Shown here: positions 8,011 to 16,434 of the stretch, piece after piece
Layout: the number at the start of each line of letters is the position of its first letter
How positions within the stretch are numbered: the first letter of the stretch is position 1
NCBI RefSeq assembly: GCF_000263715.2
Contig: NZ_CM001514.1
Location: 234,936-298,935, forward strand
Length of the DNA stretch: 64,000 nucleotides
Reading direction: 5' to 3'
Source of the DNA: Pseudomonas synxantha BG33R
GTDB lineage: Bacteria; Pseudomonadota; Gammaproteobacteria; Pseudomonadales; Pseudomonadaceae
The notes under the pieces: generated by a model
Databases searched by the model: none
The model's input: the letters and a program-made list of their open reading frames with translations, nothing else
What the model was told of the DNA's origin: nothing
Program-made: the position numbers and the translations under genes

Positions 8011-9864
8011 ATGATCCTTCCCACCCTCGCAGATGTCGTCGAGCTAGCTAAAAATGGAACGCTGCTAGAGGCCGTTTTCAGCGATCGTTGGCAATGTCGG
8101 TATCAGCACTTCGATGCGATTGCTCAACTACTTGCCGACGCCCACAACGAGGGGGATTTCGATCTACTTGACACTCTCTCAGCCAGCGGGCTTGCCTCTT
8201 TTAGTGGCTTTAAGGGTTATCAAGGGCGAAGGATCTACAGCTTAGCCATAGAGCGCCTAGACACCTCTGCAACAGCTTTACTACCATCACTCAGGATCCT
8301 CGCCGCCCAAGCGGACGGTGAACCTCACGAGGCAACTGAGACCTTTCGAAACTGGTGCAGTGCCTCGCCGAACAGACCGAGGGAGCTAATTGCTCTCGTC
8401 GACTCCGGAGAGCTGGATGTCTGCGACTTCTACAGCTTGCACATTGCCATTCGCAACGGCCTAAAAGCGGATCTGCCCTACTTTACTGAACGGGCGTACG
8501 CGTTGATTGAGAATGGCACGGCTGTTGAGAAGGCTCAGGTTATCCAGGCTTTATCCTCCCCGCCATTTAACGATAACGCCCAATGGCGCCGAGCATTAGA
8601 TGTGATTGGGAAATCAGCTGTAACGGAGTCTGACGATGAGGTTCGTAGTGCACTGGTAAGAACACTATTGAGTTTCACAGAGTCGATTCCACAGCATTTC
8701 GCAATGGAGCTTGAAGATCTGACTGGCCAGGCCTCTCATCCGACCACATCAAAGGTTGCTCACCATCTTGCCTACGCACTCGCTTTCAGTTTCAAGGACA
8801 TTGCACCTTCGTTAAGGGCAATGCTGCTGGCGCAGCTCGGAGCCATCCAGCTGGAAGTCCAAACTCAAAAGCTTGTCGACCTTGGCTTGGCAAACCTCGT
8901 AAAAGCAGGCGGCGCCGATGAAGCTCGCGCTTTCATCACTAACCTGCTTCTGCAACCAGGCTCCAATCTTCGGTTTGAGCTTTTCGATTCAACTATCCGA
9001 AACCTCATTGACGGCCCTGCCCAGGACTTCGAGACCTGGATTGTCGACTGGCTGAGGACAGCACCTAACTCGCTGTGCAGAGAAATGAATGAAGGCTTCT
9101 TCCGTAACAAGGAGGAGTACACGTTCCGGCTGGAATTCACCCTGTTCAATTTTACTGAAAGCGAATATGCGTTCATAGCTCGCAGAGCGACGGCGGTCTT
9201 CTTCATGAACCCTGCAATCGCTGCCAGCTTTCTGGTTAATTTAGGGCGATGCGCTCAGCGTGCGAGCATCGACTCTACGCTCGCACACGTTGATCAGCCC
9301 TCTTCTGAGCAAACTCAAGAGCCGCCAAGCGAATCGCAAGGATCTGAAGATTGGGATACCGAAGTGAGCGATCTACTGTTCGACCCGCTGCTAATCAATT
9401 ACACCAGTGCCCAAAAGCATCTTCAGCCTATTGCCGACGACACCAATGACAAAGCCGCTCCGATGGTAAAGCGCGCGCTCAACAGTCTTAAGCAGTACTG
9501 CGATGAAATTGAGAAGGTTGGGTTTATCGTCGAACTCCGGCCCTCTGAGCGTGAAAAACAGTTAGAGGGTCAGCGTCGTTCTGACGTCATGAATGATGCG
9601 ATGCGGGCGAGTCGGAAAGACTCACCCTTTGCCGGCATTTTTGCCGAGAGCATTCTCCTTTATGGAAACGGGATGGTGACATGGATCGAGGACAGCCTGA
9701 GCTCCAACGATGGCGACGAGCAGAGCGAGAGCCAACCTAGGCGCTTGGAGCATCCACTCGCAAGCATAAGCCACAGCGTTGAGTTGCCGCGCGAAGTGAT
9801 TCTCGAACCCGTCGGTTTGCAGATGAAGTTGCTGAGCCTTCAAAACGTAGGTAAACCAGAATGA
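8011..9864 (+). CDS. Large helical-repeat-like protein, first gene of a candidate two-gene defence pair
   Basis: The start at 8011 is chosen because GAGGAGCC lies just before the ATG; the frame is open further upstream but without a ribosome site. The 617-residue product is almost wholly helical, with repeated two-helix units between about residues 20 and 430 (for example LPSLRILAAQADGE, VRSALVRTLLSF, LVDLGLANLVKAGGADEA), which suggests HEAT/ARM-like repeats. An acidic Ser/Gln-rich linker follows (around 430-460). I recognise no catalytic motif or named family. The stop overlaps the next gene's start (ATGA), so the two proteins are made together and probably act as a complex. Base composition is less GC-rich than the flanking core genes. 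Confidence 0.75.
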   Translation: MILPTLADVVELAKNGTLLEAVFSDRWQCRYQHFDAIAQLLADAHNEGDFDLLDTLSASGLASFSGFKGYQGRRIYSLAIERLDTSATALLPSLRILAAQADGEPHEATETFRNWCSASPNRPRELIALVDSGELDVCDFYSLHIAIRNGLKADLPYFTERAYALIENGTAVEKAQVIQALSSPPFNDNAQWRRALDVIGKSAVTESDDEVRSALVRTLLSFTESIPQHFAMELEDLTGQASHPTTSKVAHHLAYALAFSFKDIAPSLRAMLLAQLGAIQLEVQTQKLVDLGLANLVKAGGADEARAFITNLLLQPGSNLRFELFDSTIRNLIDGPAQDFETWIVDWLRTAPNSLCREMNEGFFRNKEEYTFRLEFTLFNFTESEYAFIARRATAVFFMNPAIAASFLVNLGRCAQRASIDSTLAHVDQPSSEQTQEPPSESQGSEDWDTEVSDLLFDPLLINYTSAQKHLQPIADDTNDKAAPMVKRALNSLKQYCDEIEKVGFIVELRPSEREKQLEGQRRSDVMNDAMRASRKDSPFAGIFAESILLYGNGMVTWIEDSLSSNDGDEQSESQPRRLEHPLASISHSVELPREVILEPVGLQMKLLSLQNVGKPE

Positions 9865-11591
9865 AGCTCGTATTCAGGGAATATCTCGCCTCTCTCCGAG
9901 AGCGCCGCGAGCTTGACGTGGTGCTACCTGACTTACTCAGCGAGTTAGATTTTAACGTGATTTCGCGCCCCTCGGTTGGAACGCGTCAATACGGCGTGGA
10001 CGTCGCTGCTGTGGGGAGTGAACTCGACCCGCAAACCGGTATCTCGGAGGAGAAGCTATTTTTGTTCTCCATCAAGCAGGGTGATCTAACTCGCAACGAT
10101 TGGGACGGTACAACGCAGGCGCTAAGGGGTTCAATCAACGAAATCACGGATTTCTATATTCCCGTTCGGATTGCCGAGCAATACAAGCACATGAAAGTGG
10201 TTATCTGCCTGTGTTTCGGGGGGGAAATACATGAGGCTATCCAGGATATTGTAACGCAGTACATCAAAATAAAGACGAATGAACGCGTTTCCTTTCAGAT
10301 CTGGAACGGGGATTTACTGGCCGGAAAGCTAACCCAGGGTGTGCTACAGCAGCAGTTGGTTGACGAGCGCCTGCGCAGTAGTTTTCAGAAATCGGTCGCG
10401 ATGATCGACGAGCCGGATATTGCCTACCAGCATTTTTGCAACCTGGCGAAGGGGTTGTTGGGCGGTGAAGACCTGAAACCACAGTCACGGCTAACCAGCG
10501 TGAGGCAGGTCTACATTTGCTTGTGGGTACTGTTCGTCTGGGCACGTGCAGCGGGCAATCTGGAGGCCCCATATCGGGCCAGCGAACGCGTCATCCTGTT
10601 AGCCTGGGAACACATCAAGGTGCACATTGATGCGAAGCAGCAAAAGAAAATTGCGGACGACATGGGTGGCACGTTCGCAGCGCTCGTGGATCTTCACTTC
10701 CAAATCTGGGACGAGTTCTTAGGCAAAAAGGTTTTGCCCTACGTTCATGTGCGACATGGCATCTCTGCGGCGGTGAACACTTCGACATCAGTCGACATCA
10801 GTCTCAAACTATTCGAGACATTGGGACGGATCGCCCAGCGCGGCCTCTGGTTGCTTTGGCAGATAAGCGGTGATGACACAGTCCCTCAGCGATGCCTGAA
10901 AACTGAGGCAGGCGACCCATCCAAATTCGACGAGGCCTCCAAGCTGGCCTCACAGATCAGTCATCTGATCAGCAACAATCCGAGCTTACTAAGCCCGATC
11001 GCAGATGAGCAGTCGATCGACATAGGCGTCGCGCTGACCTTCCTCTCCATGATGGAAAAATGGCAGCCGTTTGCAGTCGACTACTGTGACCACCTACTCG
11101 AAAACTACCGATTCACCTACTGGACACATGGTGGTTACCCAACAATCGATGCGAGCTATCGAAACCTGATCAGCCACCCCAGAGAATCCACTGAGACCTA
11201 TCGTGAAGGTCAAACCAAAGGTAGTACTTTGATCCCGCTCTTGATGGCCTGGGCAACATCGCGAGGCGAAACAAAGAGAACCAGAGAATTCGCAGCCTTC
11301 GCTAAGGAGTCTCTCAAGCATTGCACCATGCAGGCCTGGTTGCCAGGGGGGAATAGTGAGGAGATGTTGTATAGAGGTATATCGGGGCATGGCCTAGCGC
11401 TAACCGACATTCCCGTAACTGCGGACGGCGCGGCAGCGATCAAAATGCTCAACTCCGAGGTTTCGAGAGATGGGCATCTAATGACGCTGTCAGCTGTGAA
11501 ACATGGGCACTGGCCAATTCTGGTTATGGCCTGTAGGCACTACCGGTTACCACTGCCGCCTCACCTGTGGTTGCCGCTCCTCACTCCCTAG
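9861..11591 (+). CDS. PD-(D/E)xK-like nuclease-domain protein, second gene of the pair
   Basis: A 576-residue protein. The N-terminal ~150 residues look like a restriction-endonuclease fold: ELDVVLPDLLSELDFNV then QYGVDVAAVG (Asp47) and LFLFSIKQGD (Lys72). The usual Glu/Gln two residues before the lysine is Ser70 here, so the site is a variant and activity is not certain. The rest is helical with no motif I can name. The gene starts within the stop of the 617-residue protein, 4-base overlap. Gene pairing, position in an island next to Abi and Mrr genes, and the nuclease-like domain make a defence role plausible; that is inference. Confidence 0.75.
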   Translation: MKLVFREYLASLRERRELDVVLPDLLSELDFNVISRPSVGTRQYGVDVAAVGSELDPQTGISEEKLFLFSIKQGDLTRNDWDGTTQALRGSINEITDFYIPVRIAEQYKHMKVVICLCFGGEIHEAIQDIVTQYIKIKTNERVSFQIWNGDLLAGKLTQGVLQQQLVDERLRSSFQKSVAMIDEPDIAYQHFCNLAKGLLGGEDLKPQSRLTSVRQVYICLWVLFVWARAAGNLEAPYRASERVILLAWEHIKVHIDAKQQKKIADDMGGTFAALVDLHFQIWDEFLGKKVLPYVHVRHGISAAVNTSTSVDISLKLFETLGRIAQRGLWLLWQISGDDTVPQRCLKTEAGDPSKFDEASKLASQISHLISNNPSLLSPIADEQSIDIGVALTFLSMMEKWQPFAVDYCDHLLENYRFTYWTHGGYPTIDASYRNLISHPRESTETYREGQTKGSTLIPLLMAWATSRGETKRTREFAAFAKESLKHCTMQAWLPGGNSEEMLYRGISGHGLALTDIPVTADGAAAIKMLNSEVSRDGHLMTLSAVKHGHWPILVMACRHYRLPLPPHLWLPLLTP

Positions 11592-11875
11592 ACTCTTAGG
11601 CTACCTGCGGTCCACCAAGAAAGACCGCTATTGGTCGTTTTCTGACTCTCACGACGGGCAGAAAACGGCCATAAACAGACGCCAAACATGTGTCCCGTAC
11701 AGTTGGCCAGTTCAAAATCGTGTGAATGCAAATTGTAATTGATAGAATTTTACAATGGATTTTACGGTTGACATTGACAAAATCTGTGATAAATTTGGTT
11801 CCAACAGCGCTAAGACCTCTCCCGACCTCGAGTCGGTGAAGTTTTGGCCTTTTTTTTGACTAAAAAAATGTCGCT
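11592..11875. other. AT-rich intergenic stretch before the Abi gene
   Basis: No gene seen. It holds a probable promoter (11768-11795), a short hairpin CCGAC-CTCGA-GTCGG at about 11825-11839 and a run of eight T at about 11850. Confidence 0.5.
11768..11795 (+). promoter_or_regulatory. Probable sigma-70 promoter of the Abi gene
   Basis: TTGACA at 11768 (and again immediately at 11774) with a TAAATT-like -10 at about 11790, 16 bases after the first box, in a strongly AT-rich setting some 80 bases before the Abi start. Confidence 0.5.
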
Positions 11876-13027
11876 ATGGATCAGCAAACAAAAGTTGTTA
11901 AGCCGTTTCTTGAGTATGATCAGCTGGTTAAGAAGCTTGCTGAGCGGGGAATGCTCCTTCGCAACCCTCTCAGAGCACAGAGAAAGTTGACCCAAGTGGG
12001 ATATTATAGACTTTCTGGCTATTGGTCGCCCGCTCTGAAATACCGATACATCGCTCAAGGCCAGTACGAAAAGCTTAATGAGTTCAAGGCGAATACAAGC
12101 TTTGAGTCTATTTTTGACCTGTATCTGTTCGATAAAAAACTTAGGTTGGAGCTAATGTGTGCGATCGAGCGCATTGAGGTCTACCTGAGAACAATCATGG
12201 CTCATGAGCTTGGGCGCAATAACCCTTTAGCTTATCTCGACAAAAAGAATTTCTCAAAGTTTGCTTTAATTCCCGATGACGGCCAAAAATTTTCTGATTT
12301 TGAGCAGTGGCAGAATAAGCATGATGCTCTTCTAAGGGATAGCCGTGAAGAAAGTATAAAATCTCATATTGAGGCTAAAAAGCCTATCCCTGTCTGGGTG
12401 GCGTGTGAGGCATGGAATTTTGGCACAATTTCGAAGTTATATAGTATGCTCAATGGTGCGAATCAGAAGCTAATCTGCGATAGGCTAGGTATTGATAATA
12501 GGCAGGTTTTAGATAACTGGCTAATAAACATCAATGGTATCCGAAATAGATGCGCCCATCATAGTCGTGTCTGCAATCGCCCCAATATTCGTACTCTTAT
12601 GCTTCCCAAACTAGGTTTTTTTAATACCTTAAAATTAGGGCCGGCTGAACTTAACAAGCTATACGGCTTCATCTGTGTGTTGTGGTTCCTTGTTTCCAAG
12701 ATTGGCCAAAGCTCTAACTGGATTTGCAGAGTTGCGGATCTTATCGATAAAAAAACTGACGTCAATGGACTTACTTTTAAGTCGATGGGGTTTAGTGAAG
12801 ACGGGTTCCCGAGAAAACTTTTTCCGCAGACCGTCAAAGGGCCCGAGCCGCAACCCCAGCCTGAACCGGCGGAAATGGCGAATCAGCTTCAGGAATTGTT
12901 TGATAAAGTGGACTTGCTTTCAGCTCAAGATCTTTCGAAAGGCCCGCTCAGCGTTACTGACCAGCACATCGAAAAACTTATTGAATTAGCAATGAAACTT
13001 GAAGCTACGAAAAAATCAACCGGATGA
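11876..13027 (+). CDS. Abi_2 (AbiD/AbiF-like) abortive infection protein with HEPN motif
   Basis: A 383-residue protein matching the AbiD/AbiF (Abi_2) family: N-terminal FLEYDQLVKKLAERGM, the YYRLSGYW motif, FDKKLRLELMCAIERIEVYLRT, and a HEPN-type R-x4-H site (Arg223-His228, RNRCAH). Family members are HEPN RNases or toxins linked to abortive phage defence in lactococci and other bacteria. A Pro/Glu-rich linker precedes a short C-terminal helical tail. Codon use and base composition are clearly more AT-rich than surrounding genes, a sign of transfer. No antitoxin gene is adjacent. Confidence 0.88.
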   Translation: MDQQTKVVKPFLEYDQLVKKLAERGMLLRNPLRAQRKLTQVGYYRLSGYWSPALKYRYIAQGQYEKLNEFKANTSFESIFDLYLFDKKLRLELMCAIERIEVYLRTIMAHELGRNNPLAYLDKKNFSKFALIPDDGQKFSDFEQWQNKHDALLRDSREESIKSHIEAKKPIPVWVACEAWNFGTISKLYSMLNGANQKLICDRLGIDNRQVLDNWLININGIRNRCAHHSRVCNRPNIRTLMLPKLGFFNTLKLGPAELNKLYGFICVLWFLVSKIGQSSNWICRVADLIDKKTDVNGLTFKSMGFSEDGFPRKLFPQTVKGPEPQPQPEPAEMANQLQELFDKVDLLSAQDLSKGPLSVTDQHIEKLIELAMKLEATKKSTG

Positions 13028-13463
13028 TATATCCTCAGGCCTTGATAGGCTAAATGCTCAAAAGCTTTTAATTTTTTGTCTGGCAGGGTAAGAGGCGGCA
13101 ATTAATAGCTGCCTCAATTGGGATTACCAAGTGCGCGATTTTAGCGCACACGGTTCCCCCGGCACGCCGGTTCACTTCATCTTCACTCTTGTAGCCTTCG
13201 CTCTGCGATCCTGGCACGCTAGTTGACTGCTGTTATCCGCGACTGAACGCTTTTGACCTGAAGCGGCGCCCTATAAAGTTGCGATCTCCATCTTGATGCA
13301 AGGGTTGGTAGGATGGAGATCACCGTCAAAAAGGTATCTAAAGGTACTGTTCGGACTACAGACTATCGACTGTATCCCGTTCGTGTGATGAGATCAGTCA
13401 ATGGTGGTCGTTCGTGCGACCCAGTAGCCTTCCCCGTCAGCGAAACTCCAACAGGAGAGCAGT
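13028..13463. other. Intergenic region between Abi and Mrr-like genes
   Basis: No credible gene. A hairpin GTGCGC-GATTTTA-GCGCAC lies near 13131-13149 and could terminate or punctuate transcription after the Abi gene. The ribosome site of the next gene (AGGAGAGC) is at the right end. Confidence 0.5.
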
Positions 13464-14300
13464 GTGATCGACGATCCGTTACCAGAAGACTGGCGAGACC
13501 TTCAAAGTGGTGTGCAACGAATATTCCGTAATGTTGGCCTGTCTGCTGAAGTAGAGGTTGATCTCGAAACCCCAAGGGGCTCGGTGAATGTGGACGTCAT
13601 GGCAGTAGACGTCCGGAGCGTAGATAAGATCAGATACATTGTGGAATGCAAAAATTGGGGAAGCACCATCCCCCAGTCCGTGGTGCATTCCTTCACAACG
13701 GTCATGCAAGAAACCGGTGCAAACATAGGGTTTATCATTTCGAAGCATCGACTGCAGCAGGGTGCCAAGCGGTACACGGAGCACACAAACATAACTGGAA
13801 TGACGTATTTAGAGTTCCAGCAGCGATATTTTGAGGCCTGGTGGAAGAGGTATTTTTGCCCACTTGTCGGTGATGCAGCGGACAAACCGCTTCAGTACAC
13901 CGAGCCATGCAACAGCCAGCGGGATCGTGCTTATGAACAGCTTAGCCCTGAAAACCAAGAAAAGTTTGATCGCCTCAGAGCGGAGAGTAGTGGGTCCCTA
14001 ATGGCGTTATCTATGTTCAATTATATGGTCATGATGCCATTTTCCAGCCCCGGCTCGCTGCTGGACGTTCCAACGGATTTGGATGAGTTCAAAGCTAGGG
14101 TTCTGGCAAAAATAACTCCACATATCGAATGGCGCTGCCAAACGTTTCGAGAATTATTGCAGATAATCTTGGAATATCTACGAGATGTGGAAGCTGACTT
14201 TGATCAGATATTTGGAGGATCCATCTTTGAACCAATAGCCTCCATCAGCAGTGTCACTGCTGATGGCCCACCTTTGGACGATAGCATTTATCATCGCTGA
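13464..14300 (+). CDS. Mrr-like restriction endonuclease-fold protein
   Basis: GTG start at 13464, preceded by AGGAGAGC. The 278-residue product has an N-terminal Mrr_cat-type PD-(D/E)xK domain with an intact site: Asp44 (VNVDVMAVD) and Glu61-x-Lys63 (YIVECKNW), then the family helix IPQSVVHSFTTVMQETGAN and the strand NIGFIISK. The C-terminal ~150 residues are helical and unassigned. No methylase or specificity gene is near, so it is either a type IV-like modification-dependent nuclease or part of another defence scheme. It follows the Abi gene within the cargo half of the island. Confidence 0.85.
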   Translation: MIDDPLPEDWRDLQSGVQRIFRNVGLSAEVEVDLETPRGSVNVDVMAVDVRSVDKIRYIVECKNWGSTIPQSVVHSFTTVMQETGANIGFIISKHRLQQGAKRYTEHTNITGMTYLEFQQRYFEAWWKRYFCPLVGDAADKPLQYTEPCNSQRDRAYEQLSPENQEKFDRLRAESSGSLMALSMFNYMVMMPFSSPGSLLDVPTDLDEFKARVLAKITPHIEWRCQTFRELLQIILEYLRDVEADFDQIFGGSIFEPIASISSVTADGPPLDDSIYHR

Positions 14301-14696
14301 GTCATCGGTCAACACCATGTCACGAATACGTGAACTGGCGACACCTCTCCGTAAGCGAGCAGTTAACGAACCACTAGTCCATCAGTGCGTAACGCACTGG
14401 CTCGGATAGTGAACGAGACTCTGACCTTAAGCAATCTTCTGCCAATGTTCGCTTCCGGTCGATTTCTGTCTGTTTCGATTGACTGATTTGGGTCGATAGC
14501 TTCCGCTCACGAACGACGTCTGTGGGCCTAATAGCTGCCCTTCTCAGGGGCGGGCAGCAATCGGCCATAAATGGGCACTGGAACGTCATGTGTAGCGGAC
14601 TAATCCCTGGATTGCGCAAATATGCAGTCAACAATTGACTTCATCTTGCGAGACCGCCATACCTGTTTTTTCAATGTAGCGGAGGGTAATCTGACA
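14301..14696. other. Intergenic region before the barstar remnant
   Basis: No gene is supported. The stretch includes a ribosome site (GGAGGG, about 14681) for the downstream broken barstar gene. Phrases such as GGCCATAAATGGGCA and CAGCAATCGG look like pieces of repeated intergenic debris also seen at about 7790 and 11640. Confidence 0.4.
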
Positions 14697-15022
14697 ATGG
14701 TGCGAGTGGATGCAAACCTGATAACTGACTGGCAAACATTCCACAGTGTTTCGCAGAGAAGTTCGGCTTCCCGAGCTTCTACGGCCGCAATATGGATGCC
14801 TGGGTTGATTGCCTTTCATACCTCGATGACCCCAGTGCAGAAATGTCGTCTATCCATATACAGCGCGGACAACCGCTTTCACTGGTCATCGACAATGCCC
14901 AAGATTTCAAGCGTCGCTGTCCTGAACAATTTGAAGCGCTTGTGGAATGCGCAGCTTTCGTGAACTGGCGAGTGGTCGTTGCTGGCGGCACACCACTCCT
15001 GGCGCTTGCTTTTAATGTTTAA
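14697..15022 (+). pseudogene. Barstar-family (RNase inhibitor) gene broken by a frameshift
   Basis: The first frame from ATG 14697 reads MVRVDANLITDWQTFHSV. The continuation, AEKFGFPSFYGRNMDAWVDCL, is in the next frame and ends at 15020-15022. A single missing T in the run GTTTCG near 14748-14751 would join them into one protein of about 109 residues with the barstar hallmark FP-x-FYGRNMDAW. Barstar family proteins neutralise barnase-type RNases. No barnase gene is visible nearby, so it may be an orphan immunity gene that has decayed, or a sequencing error in a short homopolymer. Confidence 0.8.
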
Positions 15023-15189
15023 GTGCTCGCCCATATCAATCGACAGAGGTGTTATCACCGACTGCGATGAGGTGAGAGTTGACCGTCCTGACAGGCTGCT
15101 TTTGGCCGAAGCGGTCATCAGCCCAGAGCGGCCGCAGATCAGAAACAGGAAAGTCGGTAGCTATGTTTGTAATGAAATGATCTAGGGAA

Positions 15190-15219
15190 GCGGAAGCTGC
15201 TTAAGCTTCCGCGTTTTTT
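15190..15219 (+). terminator. Rho-independent terminator
   Basis: GCGGAAGC-TGCTTA-AGCTTCCGC followed by a run of six T on the plus strand. It closes the rightward cargo block of the island, facing the leftward module that begins at 15221. Confidence 0.85.
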
Positions 15220-15220
15220 A

Positions 15221-15430
15221 TCAGCCACTCTTTCTTTTGAGCTGTAGGTCAATGAAATCAAGCTCTGCCTTGATTGCACCAATCGTGAGCTTCTCAACCT
15301 GGGTGTCTTTGTTTGTTCTTGTGTTGAGCTTTTTCACGCCAGTCAGGACGGTAATTATCCCGTTCAAATGAAGCTTCCGGGTTTTTAGATAATCAGGCAT
15401 ATGAGCACTGTTCTGTGGTGGTTTATTCAT
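15221..15430 (-). CDS. Small hypothetical protein
   Basis: A 69-residue basic, helical protein (begins MNKPPQNSAHMPDYLKTRK). No strong ribosome site precedes the ATG at 15430; the internal Met at residue 11 is an alternative start. It lies downstream of the coiled-coil gene on the same strand. Not recognised. Confidence 0.45.
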   Translation of the reverse strand: MNKPPQNSAHMPDYLKTRKLHLNGIITVLTGVKKLNTRTNKDTQVEKLTIGAIKAELDFIDLQLKRKSG

Positions 15431-15493
15431 GGTTAGACCGATGGTAGGCCCGAAGCAACCGGCCCTCGCCAGTTGCGTCGGGGAAGGTTTAGG

Positions 15494-16336
15494 TTAGGCC
15501 GCCAACAGGTCAAGCAGGCTGTGTTGGTGTGAGCGTTCTGCAAGCTCGCGGTAGGTCCAGCTTCCGAAGTTTTCACCTTGCTCAGGGATTTGCAGCTTCA
15601 GCAGCGAAACCGGTTCTTGACTAATCAGTCTTCGCGCAGCCCACAGCTTGCTGCCGGTCTCCAGCAGTGCTTTCGCCGCCTCATTCCATTGTTCTTCCAG
15701 CACAGTGTTCGCCAGTTGAGCCGCTTTGTTCTCGATCTTGGCGCGTTCTTTTTGTGCCTCCGTGATGTGCAGATCAATCGTCACCAGTTCTTGTTCCAGC
15801 GCGGTGATGATCAGTTGTTGGCGACGGTGATGCTCAGCCGCAGCCGTGAGGTTTTTTGCTGCCTTTTGAGCTTCCGCGTTAGCGGCTTTCTCGCCCTCCA
15901 CATCGCCCCAGGCAACAGCCTGTGCGTAGGCAGTTGCTGCGTCCGTTTCAGCTTGTCGAGCCTTTGCCATGTCTTCCTGATCGCTCTGGCGAACTTGCTG
16001 CAATCTCGTCTCGATGCTGTTGCGCTTTTCGTTAAGCTCCATCTCGTCGGCTTTCCAGTTCGCAATGCCACTGAGGTAACCCGCAGCTAAGCTTTCACGG
16101 TTCGCGAAAGCCTCAAGGCGATCGATTTTTTGATTCAGGCGATAGATCTCATGATTTCGTGAGTCGATGCGTCTTTTGTGATCGTTGATTTCATCTTGCA
16201 CTGCCCGTTGACGGCCCTGCTGGATAACCTCCGGGTTTTCCAGCGCTTCTTCGAACGGCGCCAGGTCGCGCTGAATGCTCTCCATTTCGAGGGTCAGTGT
16301 GTCGCGGCGGTCTTTCAGTTCTTGGATAGTGTTCAT
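15494..16336 (-). CDS. Long coiled-coil protein of the island module
   Basis: The start at 16336 (MNTIQELKDRRD) fits the beginning of the heptad pattern; the open frame upstream overlaps the primase gene antiphase and is not coding. The 280-residue product is nearly all coiled coil between about residues 3 and 220, rich in Glu, Gln, Ala and Arg, then a short tail (GSWTYRELAERSHQHSLLDLL). It follows the primase/helicase gene by 98 bases. The function is unknown; it could be a structural or scaffold partner for the replication protein. Confidence 0.7.
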   Translation of the reverse strand: MNTIQELKDRRDTLTLEMESIQRDLAPFEEALENPEVIQQGRQRAVQDEINDHKRRIDSRNHEIYRLNQKIDRLEAFANRESLAAGYLSGIANWKADEMELNEKRNSIETRLQQVRQSDQEDMAKARQAETDAATAYAQAVAWGDVEGEKAANAEAQKAAKNLTAAAEHHRRQQLIITALEQELVTIDLHITEAQKERAKIENKAAQLANTVLEEQWNEAAKALLETGSKLWAARRLISQEPVSLLKLQIPEQGENFGSWTYRELAERSHQHSLLDLLAA

Positions 16337-16434
16337 CTGTATTGTCTCTGGGTACTGCGGTTGATAGGGATGGTTGTCGAACGGCTGGCGAGGCCCGGAA
16401 TGAGCCGGCACTACCTCGATCAGCAGGGCTGCCG

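Noticed and set aside
14430..14600. Possible transposon end in the stretch before the barstar remnant
   Set aside because: I see scattered imperfect repeats but no transposase and no clear terminal inverted repeats.
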